Shown here: piece after piece, positions 1 through 9,856 of the stretch
How the letters are laid out: the number at the start of each line of letters is the position of its first letter
Position numbering within the stretch: the stretch's first letter is position 1
Source: Kibdelosporangium sp. MJ126-NF4
GTDB lineage: Bacteria > Actinomycetota > Actinomycetes > Mycobacteriales > Pseudonocardiaceae
NCBI RefSeq assembly: GCF_000826545.1
Contig: NZ_CDME01000002.1
Span: forward strand, 620,001 to 684,000
Direction: 5' to 3'
Length of the DNA stretch: 64,000 nucleotides
The notes under the pieces: model-generated
Database searches by the model: none
The model's input: the letters and a program-made list of their open reading frames with translations, nothing else
What the model was told of the DNA's origin: nothing
Translations under genes and position numbers: made by a program

Positions 1-1161
1 GACCTGAACAGCGCGTCCGACTGGCGTTCGTTCCGCGCGGCGCTGTCGCTGCTGACCGCCCCGGCGCAGAGCGTGATCTATGCCGATCGCGCCGGGCACA
101 TCGGGTACCAGACAACGGGTCTGATCCCGGTCCGCAAGACTGGCGACGGCCGTACGGCTTCGCCAGGCTGGACCGCCGAGCACGACTGGACCGGACACGT
201 CCCGTTCAACGAGCTGCCGAGCGCGTACGACCCGCCGAAGGGCTACATCGTCACCGCGAACAACGCGGTTGTCGATTCGGGCTTCCGATATCCGCTCAGC
301 AGGGACTGGGGCGCTGGGTATCGCAGCCAGCGGATCGCGGAGTTGGTCGGCGGCGCGGGGAAGATCGACATGGCTGCCATGCAGCGCATGCAGCTCGACA
401 CCCACAACGCGAACGCGGCTCAGCTCGTGCCGTACCTGCTGGCGGTGGCACGCGATCCCGCCTCGGCGAAGGCGGTGGACCTGCTGCGGGGCTGGGACTT
501 CAGCCAGTCCGCGGACTCCGCGGCCGCCGCGTACTTCAACGCCGTCTGGCGCAACCTGCTGCGGCTGACCTTTGTGGACGAGCTGTCGTCGACCGCGGCG
601 GACGCCGATCCGGACGGCGGCGGCCGGTGGTTCCAGGTGATCGGCGGGATGCTGACCAGGCCGGAAGACCCGTTGTGGCGCAACGCGAGCGACCCGCGAG
701 GACTGCGCACTCGCGACGACGTGCTGCGCGCGGCGATCCAGGACGCGTTCGGCGAACTTTCGGATGCGTACGGGACTGATCCGGCCGACTGGCGGTGGGG
801 CGATATGCACACATTGGAGCTGCGCAACCAGACCATCGGACGATCCGGCCCGGCGCCGGCCCAATGGATGCTGAACCGTGGTTCCTTCCGGCTGGGCGGT
901 GGCAACGAGATCGTCAACGCGACGGCGTGGTCGCCGTCAGCGGGCTACCAGGTGGTGTGGGCACCGTCGATGCGGATGGTGGTCGACCTCGCGGACCTCG
1001 ACCGGTCCCGGTGGATCAACCAGACCGGCGCGTCCGGACACGCATACCACGACAACTACGACGATCAAGCGGAGCTGTGGGCGAAAGGTGAGACGACCTC
1101 GTGGCCGTTCAGCACTGTCGCGGTCGGCCGCGGCGCGCAACACCGGCTGGTACTGCGATGA
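1..1161 (+). CDS. Penicillin acylase family protein, C-terminal part (5' truncated)
   Basis: The frame is open from base 1, so the true start lies upstream; 386 residues are visible before the TGA. The sequence matches the beta-subunit region of Ntn-hydrolase penicillin/acyl-homoserine-lactone acylases: a YADRAGHIGYQTTG strand followed by IPVRK, and TANNAVVDSGFRYPL followed by the GYRSQRI stretch. The catalytic N-terminal serine of the beta chain would be upstream of the window. Such enzymes are usually exported and cleave amide-linked acyl chains. It ends one base before a palindrome that probably controls the next operon, so it is either the last gene outside the lipopeptide cluster or an acylase acting on the lipopeptide; the sequence does not decide. 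Confidence 0.85.
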   Translation, partial: DLNSASDWRSFRAALSLLTAPAQSVIYADRAGHIGYQTTGLIPVRKTGDGRTASPGWTAEHDWTGHVPFNELPSAYDPPKGYIVTANNAVVDSGFRYPLSRDWGAGYRSQRIAELVGGAGKIDMAAMQRMQLDTHNANAAQLVPYLLAVARDPASAKAVDLLRGWDFSQSADSAAAAYFNAVWRNLLRLTFVDELSSTAADADPDGGGRWFQVIGGMLTRPEDPLWRNASDPRGLRTRDDVLRAAIQDAFGELSDAYGTDPADWRWGDMHTLELRNQTIGRSGPAPAQWMLNRGSFRLGGGNEIVNATAWSPSAGYQVVWAPSMRMVVDLADLDRSRWINQTGASGHAYHDNYDDQAELWAKGETTSWPFSTVAVGRGAQHRLVLR

Positions 1162-1179
1162 GTGGGGAACTTCCCCGAC
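1162..1179 (+). promoter_or_regulatory. Palindromic regulator site A (proposed LAL box)
   Basis: GTGGGGAACTTCCCCGAC: near-perfect dyad (core GGGGAACTTCCCC) starting right after the acylase stop and 167 bp before the radical-SAM gene. It is one of five related 18-bp sites in the cluster, all ending in CCCGAC. No convincing -10/-35 pair is visible between it and the gene. Regulatory role is inferred from recurrence and placement only. Confidence 0.55.
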
Positions 1180-1345
1180 TGACGAGGAGTCGTTCGCCGG
1201 ACATACTCGGGAGCGACCGGAACCCGTCGCTGGCACATGCCCGTGACGTGCTGACGACGTCTGGGGAATGGATCTTGACTACTCAGTCGGCGCATGCACG
1301 CTGCCCGGGAATCCGTTCTAGGCCGAGCTTCGGAGTTGTGATCTT

Positions 1346-3262
1346 GTGATGCGCATGACCTTCGTGCAACCGCCGAACGGTTTCCTTGACCACTACGATC
1401 TCGCGCCCCCGCTGGGGCTGCTGACCTTGGCCGCGGTGGCCAGGAACAACGGCGTCGAACCGGTGCTCGTCGACATGAACTTGCTGGGGATGCGCGATCC
1501 GAGCCTGTTGGGAGACGATTTCTACGACCGGGCCGTTGAACTGGTGGTCGCCACAAGTCCCGACATCGTCGGTACGACGTCGATGGCACTCGAGTCCCAT
1601 GTGTGCCTGGAACTGACCAGACGGCTCAAGGAACTGAATCCCCGGTTGGTGACTGTGCTCGGCGGCTCCCACTTCTCGGCGATCGCGCGGGAGACGCTGA
1701 CCTTCTACCCGTGGGTGGACTACGTGGTCACAGGGGAGGGCGAGCAGCCACTGAGCGGGCTGTTGCGGTACCTGCGCGGTGAGGAACCGGAGCCCCCCGT
1801 CAACGTGTGCTTCCGGCGGGACGGTGAGATCGAGCTGCGCCGCAGCCTGAAGACGCTGGGTTCGCTGGACGAGGTCCCGTTCCCCGCATACGACATCGCC
1901 GACGTGGACGCCTACTTCGAGCTGAATCCGATCCGGCTGCTCAACTTCGATTCGGGCAGGGGATGCATCTTCAAGTGCTCCTTCTGCTACAGCCCCGGTC
2001 AGTGGGGACAGGGCGAGCAGGTCAAGAGCCCGAGTTCGGTAGCTGTGGAGGTCTCCCGGCTCTACGAGATGGGCGCCCGACACCTGTTCTTCGTGCAGGA
2101 CAACCTGGTCAACTCCGTGCAGCACACCCTCGAGCTCTGCGAGGCGCTGATCGAGGCAGGCACCGGCATGACGTGGAACGCCTACACCACCATGCAACGG
2201 CTCACCCCGAAGCTGCTCGACCCGCTCGCCGCCGCCGGTTGCACTGAGGTGTTCGTGGGTGTCGACGCCATCTCACCGGAAGCCCAGCTGTCCTTCGGCA
2301 AGCACTTCTTCAAAGGCTGGGACAGCCTCAAGAAACGGCTTACCGACTGCCTGGACCGTGGCATAGTACCGACATGCGCGTTCATGGTGGACGTGCCCGA
2401 GAACGGTGATCACACCCGCACCGACGCGGTTCTCACGACAGCGTTGCTCACCCGGAACCTTGGCTGTGGTATTCGGCTGAACACGCTCACCGTCTACAAC
2501 AACACGCCGACGGAGAAAGAGTTCGCCGGGCTACCGAGGCGCTACACGGAACTGAAACCGAGGCTCTTGCTCGATACCCCACCCGCGGTGTTCCGGAATC
2601 CGTACGCGGTCGAGCATCCCGAACTCTTCCCGTTTCACAGCACGATGATGGAACTGTCCGCGTACGAGCATTTCGTGACCGCGATGCACATCGCCTACAC
2701 ACTTTTCACCAGTTTCCCGCGGACCCTGTTGCAGTACGTCGTGGTGGACGGCCACTCGCCGTGGGAACTGCTGAGCAGGCTGGCCGATCGGACAGGGGAC
2801 CTGGTCCCGGTCGACGCCAGGCTGCGGCGTCACCGCGAGCGCTCGGTGTTCCAGGAAGAGTTCCGCACCCTCGAAGTGTCGCGGCGGACATCGGAGGCGT
2901 TCGAGCTGGAGAGCGCCGAACTGGCCTTGAGCCTGTCGACCCGCACTGCGGAGGTGCTGGTGGACAGCGGGGGCGAGCGCCGCAGGTACCGGCCGGAAGC
3001 ACACCAGGTGATCCGGCTCAGTGAACCTCTGGCTGCCCTGTCCCGCGACGACGGGGCGGAGCAGGAGGGGAATCCGGCCAACTACCTGATTCTCCGGGAG
3101 GGCGGTCAGCTCCGGTACTTCGTCGTCGACGACGAGTTCGTGGCGGAGTTGGACCGTGTACGTCGGTCTGGCGATCCGCGGGAGGCAGTGGAGATGTCCA
3201 CCGAGGCTCTGGCCGAGCTGACAACCGCAGGAATTCTCAAACCCACGAAGGAGGTCGAATAG
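1346..3262 (+). CDS. B12-binding domain radical SAM protein
   Basis: 638 residues. Residues about 1-145 form a cobalamin-binding Rossmann-type domain (PPLGLLTLAAVARNNG, then VLGGSHFSA and the YVVTGEGEQP stretch). The radical SAM domain follows, with the cluster motif GCIFKCSFC (CxxxCxxC) at about 207-215. The last roughly 200 residues are an extension whose end (about 580-635) has the look of a small winged-helix or PqqD-like fold. Members of this class carry out C-methylation or other radical rearrangements; the substrate here is unknown, possibly an amino acid or the bound peptide of this cluster. The GTG start is preceded by GGAG at 1332-1335; ATG at 1349 is equally possible. It is the first gene after regulator site A and is followed after 2 bp by the repeat mini-ORF. 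Confidence 0.9.
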   Translation: MMRMTFVQPPNGFLDHYDLAPPLGLLTLAAVARNNGVEPVLVDMNLLGMRDPSLLGDDFYDRAVELVVATSPDIVGTTSMALESHVCLELTRRLKELNPRLVTVLGGSHFSAIARETLTFYPWVDYVVTGEGEQPLSGLLRYLRGEEPEPPVNVCFRRDGEIELRRSLKTLGSLDEVPFPAYDIADVDAYFELNPIRLLNFDSGRGCIFKCSFCYSPGQWGQGEQVKSPSSVAVEVSRLYEMGARHLFFVQDNLVNSVQHTLELCEALIEAGTGMTWNAYTTMQRLTPKLLDPLAAAGCTEVFVGVDAISPEAQLSFGKHFFKGWDSLKKRLTDCLDRGIVPTCAFMVDVPENGDHTRTDAVLTTALLTRNLGCGIRLNTLTVYNNTPTEKEFAGLPRRYTELKPRLLLDTPPAVFRNPYAVEHPELFPFHSTMMELSAYEHFVTAMHIAYTLFTSFPRTLLQYVVVDGHSPWELLSRLADRTGDLVPVDARLRRHRERSVFQEEFRTLEVSRRTSEAFELESAELALSLSTRTAEVLVDSGGERRRYRPEAHQVIRLSEPLAALSRDDGAEQEGNPANYLILREGGQLRYFVVDDEFVAELDRVRRSGDPREAVEMSTEALAELTTAGILKPTKEVE

Positions 3263-3264
3263 CC

Positions 3265-3447
3265 ATGGCAGTTCTTCATGATCTCGGAGTCCGGCGGCCC
3301 GTGCCGGTACGTCTTGCTCAGGAGGGCATCGCGCACGAGCGTCTTGCTCAGGAAGGGATCGCGCACGAGCGTCTTGCTCAGGAAGGGATCGCGCACGAGC
3401 GTCTCGCTCAGGAGGGCATCGCGCACGAGCGTCTCGCTGGTCGCTGA
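3265..3447 (+). CDS. Small repeat-containing ORF after the radical SAM gene (unproven)
   Basis: 60 codons. An excellent Shine-Dalgarno AGGAGG (3249-3254) lies 10 bp before the ATG, which sits 2 bp after the radical-SAM stop, so translation would be coupled. The product is a short leader (MAVLHDLGVRRPVPV) followed by four copies of RLAQEGIAHE, one unit per 30-bp DNA repeat, then RLAGR. I recognise no family. The same repeats read on the opposite strand as LVRDPFLSKT-type units, a pattern I recall from non-coding repeats in Amycolatopsis-like genomes. The DNA repeat may therefore be the real entity and the ORF incidental. A repeat precursor peptide for the adjacent radical SAM enzyme is the alternative. 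Confidence 0.3.
   Translation: MAVLHDLGVRRPVPVRLAQEGIAHERLAQEGIAHERLAQEGIAHERLAQEGIAHERLAGR
3311..3439. repeat. Four 30-bp tandem repeats
   Basis: Units start at 3311, 3341, 3371 and 3401, with a partial fifth of 9 bp (to 3439). Units 2 and 3 are identical; the others differ from them at only two or three positions, mainly aagggatc against gagggcatc. There are no spacers, so this is a direct tandem array and not CRISPR. It lies between the radical-SAM and thioesterase genes in the same apparent operon. Confidence 0.95.
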
Positions 3448-3549
3448 CGTGACCTGCTAGCGGTATTCCGCTGAGTACCGGCGCCGGGTGCGTGCCTCGG
3501 TTCGCCCCGGCGCCGGCCGCCGCGTCGTTCGTGCGAAGGAGGGCCCACA

Positions 3550-4326
3550 ATGAGAAGCTGGCTGCGTGATTGGTCCACCATGGACGACCCGGCGGCACAC
3601 TTGCTGTGTTTCCCGGCCGCGGGCTGTGGGCCGCAGGTGTTCCGGCGATGGGCGCGGCTGCTGCCCGGACACATCGGGCTTTCGGTGGTCGAGTTGCCCG
3701 GCCATGGCGCGCGGCTGTCCGAGCCGCCGCTGAAATCCGTCGCCGAGGTGGTCGGCGGACCGCTCGCGGCCGAGGTGCGGCGGTTGCTGACCCGGCCGCT
3801 GGTGTTTTTCGGCCACAGCATGGGCGCACTGGTCGCACTCGAGCTGAGCCGCGCACTCGGCCAGGCGGACGGGTGGTGCCCCGCCCTGTTCGTGGCGGCC
3901 GCGTGCGCGGAGCCGGGAGCGGAACACGTGCCACCGGGAGCGTCAGGGATGAGCGATGCCGCGGTGGTGGACTTCCTGCGGATGTCCGGCGGGACCTCGG
4001 AGAACATATTGGCCGTGCAGGAGTATCGGGATTTGCTCGTGCCGGTGGTTCGTGCCGACCTCGGCATGGTCGCCGGACACCGCTTCGCGGACGGTCCGAG
4101 CCTCAAGTGCCCGGTGCGGGTCTACGTCGGCGCCGCGGATCCCACGATGACGATGGCCGAGGGGGCCGGTTGGGCGGCGCAGAGCTCCGGCGACTCGGTG
4201 GTGCGTGTGTTCGACGGTGGACACTTCTTCTTCCAGGAAGACGAGCAGGCCGTGATCGCCAGGCTTCGCGAGGACATCGACGACGCCGTCTTCGGACGGC
4301 GTGTGACGTCGCGAGAAGGAGCGTGA
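3550..4326 (+). CDS. Type II thioesterase (editing TE)
   Basis: 258 residues, the usual size for stand-alone alpha/beta-hydrolase thioesterases of NRPS/PKS clusters. Catalytic features: an N-terminal LLCFPAAGCGPQVF strand-loop, nucleophile elbow FFGHSMGALV (Ser near residue 87), a late acidic position in VGAADPT (about 200) and the catalytic His in FDGGHFFF (about 222). These enzymes hydrolyse misloaded or stalled acyl groups from carrier-protein phosphopantetheine arms. Start ATG is preceded by GAAGGAGG about 7 bp upstream. The gene ends 4 bp before the initiating NRPS, indicating one operon. Confidence 0.93.
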   Translation: MRSWLRDWSTMDDPAAHLLCFPAAGCGPQVFRRWARLLPGHIGLSVVELPGHGARLSEPPLKSVAEVVGGPLAAEVRRLLTRPLVFFGHSMGALVALELSRALGQADGWCPALFVAAACAEPGAEHVPPGASGMSDAAVVDFLRMSGGTSENILAVQEYRDLLVPVVRADLGMVAGHRFADGPSLKCPVRVYVGAADPTMTMAEGAGWAAQSSGDSVVRVFDGGHFFFQEDEQAVIARLREDIDDAVFGRRVTSREGA

Positions 4327-4330
4327 TCCG

Positions 4331-7300
4331 GTGCCAGCGGGGCGTTTCATCGAGATCCTGCGAACCCGCGCGGCCGAGACGCCGGATCGGGTGGCGTTCG
4401 TCTTCCGCGACGAGGCGACAGAAAGGGAGTTCACCTACGCCGAACTGGACCGGCGGGCCAGAGCACTGGCCGTCGCATTGGCCGAAGGCGGTTCGCCCGG
4501 CGATCGGGTGCTGCTTGCGTGCTCCCCGGGTGTGCACTACGTGGCCGGTTTCTTCGGCTGCCTGTACGCGGGCATGATCGCGGTGCCGGTGTACCCGCCC
4601 AACGACAGGATGGGTGCGGAGCGGATGCTCCGGGTGCTGCTGAACTCCGAGGCACGCAGTGTGGTGGTCGATCGCGTGGTCGCCGGTCGGATCCGGTCGT
4701 GGCCGGACCGCTTGGCCACTGTCCGGGTGGTCGTGGCCGACGAAGCACCGCTCGATGCGGCGGACGCGTGGCGGCCGGTCGCCGTCCGGCCGGGCGAACC
4801 TGCTTTCCTGCAATACACCTCCGGCTCGACCGCCGATCCGAAAGGGGTCATGGTCGGGCACGACAACCTGACGCACAATGCCGCCACCATGGCCGAGGCA
4901 CTCGGCTTCGGCCCGGACACGGTCTCGGTGAGCTGGCTGCCGCCGTACCACGACATGGGGCTGATCGGCGGCATCCTGCAGCCGGTCTACTCCGGATTCA
5001 GGGCCGTGCTGCTCTCGCCGATGTCCTTCCTGCGCAGGCCAGCGCGCTGGTTGAACGTGATATCCGAGCATCGTGCGACGGCGAGTGTCGCACCGGCCTT
5101 CGGGTACGCGGAATGTACGCGGCGGCTGACCGACGACGAGATCGCGGCACTGGATTTGAGCTCGTGGCGCACTGCGCTGGTGGGTGCCGAGCCGATCCCT
5201 CCTGTCACGCTGGAGGCGTTCGCCGAACGGTTCAGGTCCGCCGGGTTCCGGAAATCCGCCTTCTACCCCTGCTACGGGCTGGCTGAAGCGACCTTGTTCG
5301 TAACCGGTGGCGAACGCGATCGCGCGCCGGTGATCTCCGAGACTTCCGGAACGCGGGTGGTCGCGTGTGGCACGAGCCGCGGCACGGACACGGTTCTCGT
5401 GGTCGACCAGGAAACCCGAGTGCCCTGTGCCAACGATGTGATCGGGGAGATCTGGGTGTCCGGGCCGACCGTCGCCCACGGCTACTGGCGGGATCCCGGC
5501 AGGACCGAGGAGGTCTTCGAAGCCCGGCTCGCCGATGGGGACCCGCGGACCTTCCTGCGCACCGGCGATCTCGGTTTCTTCGCCGACGGTGAACTGCACA
5601 TCACCGGTCGTGCCAAGGAAATCATCGTTCTGCGAGGGCACAACCACTATCCGCAGGACATCGAGTGGACCGCCGAGCTCGCGCATCCGTCGCTGCCGAA
5701 GGGGCGTGGCGCCGCGTTCGCGGTGCGTTCGGGAACCGCCGAACGCGCGGTGCTGGTGCAGGAAGTTGGCGCGGGCTTCCGCCAGGCGGCCGACGAGGTC
5801 GTTGCCGCGATCCGTGCCGCGGTGGCCGTGGCGCACGGAATCGACCTGCACGACGTGGTGCTGGTCAGGCGCGGATCGATACCGCGGACGTCCAGCGGGA
5901 AGATTCGGCGGCTGGCCACGCGGGACCGATACACCCGAGGGGAATTCGTCCGGCTTTCGCATTCGGGCCGGTTGTCGGAGCCGGTCGATCTGGCCTTGCA
6001 CGGCGCGGTGGCCGCCGTGCTGGATCGGCCTGCGGGCCGTGTGGATCCGGAACTGCCACTGGTTGCGCAGGGACTCGACTCGGTGCGTGCGGTCGAGGTC
6101 AAGTCGTTGCTGCTCAACGACTTCAATCTGGACGTCGCACTGGTCGAGCTGCTGGCCGGCGGCACAACGAACATACTTGCGCAGATGCCGCGAGACGGTG
6201 ATCGCCGAACGGTGGCCCGGCCTCGGGCCGAGAGCTTCGCCGCGTCGTCGGGCCAGGCCAGGCTGTGGCTGCTGGACCGGCTCGGCAAGAGCGAGGCATT
6301 CCGGGTCGGCGCTGGTCTGCGCATCCGCGGACCGCTCGCCCTGCCCGCGCTCCACGCTGCGGTAACCGAACTGGTCGCCAGACACGAGGCGTTGCGAACC
6401 ACACTGGAGATGGCCGCGGACGGCGCGATTCGGCAGCGGGTGCACCCGCCGGTGTCCGTCCGGCTCCCGGTATTCGAGTTGTCTGTGCCCGACGAGGCCA
6501 TGCGGCAACGTGAAATTGTCGCCTGCTACTGGCGAGAACTGGGCGAGCCCTTCGATCTGGGCAGCCAGCCGCTGTTGCGGGTGGCGGTGATCCGGTTTGC
6601 GCCCGACGATGCTGCGGTGCTGCTCAGCGCGCACCACGTCGCCGTGGACGGCTGGTCGATGACCGTGCTGTGGCACGAACTCGCTGCGCTCTACGAGGCA
6701 TTCAGCACGGGCCGCCCTTCCCCGCTGCCCGCGCCCGAAGCACCGTACCGGGACCTGCCCGCTGGTGACGCCGACATGGAATTCTGGCGGCGGTTGTTGT
6801 ACGGCGCGCCGGAGTTGCTGCTGCCCACTGATCGACCGAGAACGGGGCACGCGGGCGAAGGCGGTGCCGTCGCGGTGCAGGTGTCCGCCGACCTCACCCG
6901 CCGGCTTCGTGAACTGGCGGCTGAGGAGAACGCCACCCTGCACATGGTGCTGGTGGCCGCCTTCGCGGCGGTACTGGCGCGGTGGGGTGACCAGCCCGAT
7001 GTGGTGTTCGCCTCGGTCTGGGCCAACCGGGCCGACCCGCTCGCCGCAGGCGTGGTCGGGTTTCTCGCGCAGGCCCTGCCGGTCCGGGTGGACACCGGCG
7101 GCGACGTCAGTTTCCGCGACCTGGTGGCACGGGCCCGTTCGTGTTGCCTCGAGGTGCTGGCACACCAGCACACCCCGGTCGAACTCGCGCTCGGCGGACG
7201 GCGTCAGGAAACCGTCGCGTTGGGACTGAGGCCAGCGCTGCCCGCCTGGCGCGGTGACGATCTCGCTGTGGAGGCCTTCGAGATCCCGCCGTCGGCGGCG

Positions 7301-9364
7301 CAGTTCGACCTGTCGGTCGAGCTCGCCGAGACCTCGGGCGACACGTTGCGCGGCTGGGCGGTGTTCGCCGCCGAACTGTTCGACGAATCCACCGTGCGCC
7401 GGATTTTCTCGGCCTTCGTCACTCTCCTCGAGTCGGCCGCCGACGATCCGGACCGGCAGGTCTCCGCACTGCCGTTGATCGATCGCGCCGAACGGGAACG
7501 GATCGCTGGCTTCGGCGATCCGCATGCCGCACTGCCCGAACCACCACCGGTCACGCTGAGCTTCGAGTCGCGAGTGGACAGTGATCCGGACGCGACCGCG
7601 CTCGTCGAGGGCGCGACGCGGATCACGTACCGGGAACTGGACGAACGAGCCAACCGGCTCGCCAGATACCTCGTCGCGTCGGGCGTGCGGCGCGAGGAGG
7701 CGGTCGGGGTGTACTTGCCGCACTCGGTCGACGCCGTTGTATGCCTGTTGGCGGTGCTCAAGGCGGGGGCGGCCTATCTGCCGATGGACGCGGCCTATCC
7801 GCCCGCGCAACTCGCATACGTCATCGAGGACGCTCGGCCGCCGATCGTGCTCTCTCGGGGTGATGTGCTGGTGGCAGGCGGCCCGGTCGACGCCGTCATG
7901 GCCAAGGCGCGGTTGGTGCGGCTCGACCTCGCCGCCAGCGAAATTGCGGCGTGCTCACCGGACAGAATCCCGCTCACCTCGTTCCCGGACTGTCTTTCCT
8001 ACGTCATCTACACGTCGGGCTCGACCGGAAGGCCCAAGGGCACCGCGAACACGCACCGTGGGCTGGGGAACTTGATGCGTTGGCGGTGTGCCCAGTTCCC
8101 ATTGCGCGCTGGTGACGGCGTGCTGCAGCGCACACCGCTTGGTTTCGACGTCTCCGTGCTGGAGATCGTCTGGCCGCTGGTTTCCGGTGCCCGGCTGGTG
8201 ATCCCGCCGGTGGACGGGTATCGAGACCCTCGGCAGTGGAACCGGCTGATCCGCGCCGAACGAGTCACCGACTGCTGCTTCGTTCCCTCCGTGCTCAAGG
8301 TGTTCCTGGACGAACTGGACGGCGAATCGTGCCCGCTCGTCCGCGTGCACCTGTTGGGGGAGGAACTGACTCCGGAACTCGTGGCCGCGACCCATCGCAC
8401 GATGCCGCTGGTGGAAATGCACAACACCTACGGCCCCGCCGAGACAGCGATCGAGGTCACGCACGAAGCCGTGGACCCTGCGGGAGCCAACGTCCCCATC
8501 GGCTCTCCCATCCCAGGCGTGCGGATCCGGGTGCTCGACCGCGTGGGAAACCCAGTGCCCATCGGTGTGCCGGGTGAGGTGTTCATCGGTGGTGCGTGTC
8601 TGTCCCGCGGCTACCTCCACCAGCCGTCGCTTACCGCGGAGCGGTTCGTACCGGACCCGACCATGCCCGGCGAGCGCTTGTACCGCACCGGCGATCTCGC
8701 GAAATGGCTGCCGGATGGCAGGCTGGTGTTCGCGGGCCGCGTCGACCAACAGGTCAAGATCCGGGGCCAGCGGGTGGAGCCCGCCGGGGTACGCGCCGCG
8801 CTGCTCACCTACGCCGCAATCCGCGAAGCGGTCGTCGTCGCTCGCCCGCGATCGGACGGAGACCAGGAGTTGGTGGCCTATCTCGTCTTCACCGGCCCTC
8901 CACCGCCTGTCGGTGAACTGCGGTCCTATCTGCTTGAGCGGTTGCCGCGGTTCATGATTCCCCAGGCGTTCGTCGTCGTGCCGCGAATCCCGTTGAGCCC
9001 CAACGGCAAGCTCGACCGGAACGCGCTCCCGGATCCCCGCGACGGGCATCTGGGCGCACCCGTGTCCCGGCGGGAGCCGGCCACGGCGGCCGAGCGGATG
9101 ATGGCCGAGATCTGGGCGTCGGTGCTCGACACGGACGACATCGGCCGAGACGACGAATTCCGCGAGCTCGGCGGGCATTCCCTGATGGCGACCCAGATGG
9201 CGGCCCGGATCGGTGCCCGGTTCGGCGTCGAGATGTCCGTGGCGGAGCTGCTCGACCGGTCGTGGACGCTCACCGATCTGGCCGGTGAGGTGCAACGCCG
9301 CCAGTTTGCCGGCGCGGGCCGGGAGGAGGTGCTGTCCCTGCTCCGCCGGATCGAGCGCGGCTGA
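4331..9364 (+). CDS. Initiating NRPS: FAAL-ACP-C-A-PCP
   Basis: 1677 residues. About 1-545 is a fatty acyl-AMP ligase ([26 protein letters not shown] typical of FAALs). About 550-620 is an ACP with GLDSVRA (phosphopantetheine Ser near 582). About 635-1040 is a condensation domain with HHVAVDGWS near 769. About 1075-1560 is an adenylation domain ([25 protein letters not shown]), and about 1580-1650 a PCP with LGGHSLMA (Ser near 1616). The FAAL would activate a fatty acid and load it on the ACP for N-acylation of the first amino acid, making the product a lipopeptide. My hand-read A-domain pocket is D-V-L-C-H-L-T-I-E-K, which matches no code I know. GTG start follows GAAGGAG and lies 4 bp after the TEII stop. 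Confidence 0.95.
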   Translation: MPAGRFIEILRTRAAETPDRVAFVFRDEATEREFTYAELDRRARALAVALAEGGSPGDRVLLACSPGVHYVAGFFGCLYAGMIAVPVYPPNDRMGAERMLRVLLNSEARSVVVDRVVAGRIRSWPDRLATVRVVVADEAPLDAADAWRPVAVRPGEPAFLQYTSGSTADPKGVMVGHDNLTHNAATMAEALGFGPDTVSVSWLPPYHDMGLIGGILQPVYSGFRAVLLSPMSFLRRPARWLNVISEHRATASVAPAFGYAECTRRLTDDEIAALDLSSWRTALVGAEPIPPVTLEAFAERFRSAGFRKSAFYPCYGLAEATLFVTGGERDRAPVISETSGTRVVACGTSRGTDTVLVVDQETRVPCANDVIGEIWVSGPTVAHGYWRDPGRTEEVFEARLADGDPRTFLRTGDLGFFADGELHITGRAKEIIVLRGHNHYPQDIEWTAELAHPSLPKGRGAAFAVRSGTAERAVLVQEVGAGFRQAADEVVAAIRAAVAVAHGIDLHDVVLVRRGSIPRTSSGKIRRLATRDRYTRGEFVRLSHSGRLSEPVDLALHGAVAAVLDRPAGRVDPELPLVAQGLDSVRAVEVKSLLLNDFNLDVALVELLAGGTTNILAQMPRDGDRRTVARPRAESFAASSGQARLWLLDRLGKSEAFRVGAGLRIRGPLALPALHAAVTELVARHEALRTTLEMAADGAIRQRVHPPVSVRLPVFELSVPDEAMRQREIVACYWRELGEPFDLGSQPLLRVAVIRFAPDDAAVLLSAHHVAVDGWSMTVLWHELAALYEAFSTGRPSPLPAPEAPYRDLPAGDADMEFWRRLLYGAPELLLPTDRPRTGHAGEGGAVAVQVSADLTRRLRELAAEENATLHMVLVAAFAAVLARWGDQPDVVFASVWANRADPLAAGVVGFLAQALPVRVDTGGDVSFRDLVARARSCCLEVLAHQHTPVELALGGRRQETVALGLRPALPAWRGDDLAVEAFEIPPSAAQFDLSVELAETSGDTLRGWAVFAAELFDESTVRRIFSAFVTLLESAADDPDRQVSALPLIDRAERERIAGFGDPHAALPEPPPVTLSFESRVDSDPDATALVEGATRITYRELDERANRLARYLVASGVRREEAVGVYLPHSVDAVVCLLAVLKAGAAYLPMDAAYPPAQLAYVIEDARPPIVLSRGDVLVAGGPVDAVMAKARLVRLDLAASEIAACSPDRIPLTSFPDCLSYVIYTSGSTGRPKGTANTHRGLGNLMRWRCAQFPLRAGDGVLQRTPLGFDVSVLEIVWPLVSGARLVIPPVDGYRDPRQWNRLIRAERVTDCCFVPSVLKVFLDELDGESCPLVRVHLLGEELTPELVAATHRTMPLVEMHNTYGPAETAIEVTHEAVDPAGANVPIGSPIPGVRIRVLDRVGNPVPIGVPGEVFIGGACLSRGYLHQPSLTAERFVPDPTMPGERLYRTGDLAKWLPDGRLVFAGRVDQQVKIRGQRVEPAGVRAALLTYAAIREAVVVARPRSDGDQELVAYLVFTGPPPPVGELRSYLLERLPRFMIPQAFVVVPRIPLSPNGKLDRNALPDPRDGHLGAPVSRREPATAAERMMAEIWASVLDTDDIGRDDEFRELGGHSLMATQMAARIGARFGVEMSVAELLDRSWTLTDLAGEVQRRQFAGAGREEVLSLLRRIERG

Positions 9365-9856
9365 TCAGGCAGATGCGAACCACTCAGGTCCTGGATTTCC
9401 CGCGCTTCCTCAAGACGATCGACAGACCCCGGTCGAGCTGGATCCGCACTTGATCTGTGACAAACCGCAGCACCCGCAAAACACCTGTCGCCAACAAATG
9501 GCTGGTCGCGCACCCTCGGCCTGTGTGGTCTGTGTCCACTGGGCCTGGGGATTGTGAATAGTATACCGACCGAAGCCGCACCGGTCATCGAATCGGTTGC
9601 GGCTGCTGGTTGGCGCGCAAGACCTGCGAAAGACCCGTGCAATGTAGGAGGGATAGCATTGCTTCCGCGAGTGAACAGCCCACTTGTGGGAGAAGGATGC
9701 GTTTCCACCCCCTTGGCTTGACCTCACTTCCGAAAATCTGCGCACATCCTCTCGTCGGACATGCCTTCACCGAGTCCAGAAAAGGGTGGCGAGGCGGTAC
9801 GCGCCCTGATTCTCGAGCGCACGGGGTGTAGTTTACTGGGGAAGGGGTAATATCGT
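9365..9856. other. 492-bp intergenic region before the LAL regulator gene
   Basis: No supported gene. A degenerate version of the cluster palindrome may lie near 9388-9405 (GGTCCTGGATTTCCCGCG), too weak to call. An AT-rich TAGTATA at 9559-9565 could be a -10 element but has no clear -35. GGGAAGGGG at about 9838-9846 is the ribosome binding site of the regulator gene. The region presumably holds the regulator promoter. Confidence 0.4.

Noticed and set aside
1162..1179. PimM-type PAS-LuxR operator
   Set aside because: The GGGA..TCCC spacing is one base longer, the outer bases differ, and the cluster regulator is a LAL protein without a PAS domain.
3106..3426. Minus-strand ORF through the 30-bp repeats (LVRDPFLSKT units)
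   Set aside because: It overlaps the conserved end of the radical SAM gene, has no ribosome binding site that I can see, and is probably the reverse reading of a DNA repeat.
3311..3439. CRISPR array
   Set aside because: Repeats are directly adjacent without spacers and no cas genes are near.
4103..7810. 1235-codon open frame on the minus strand
   Set aside because: It is antisense to the FAAL/NRPS gene, rich in Arg/Pro/His/Gln and without any domain. Long antisense frames are expected in high-GC DNA.
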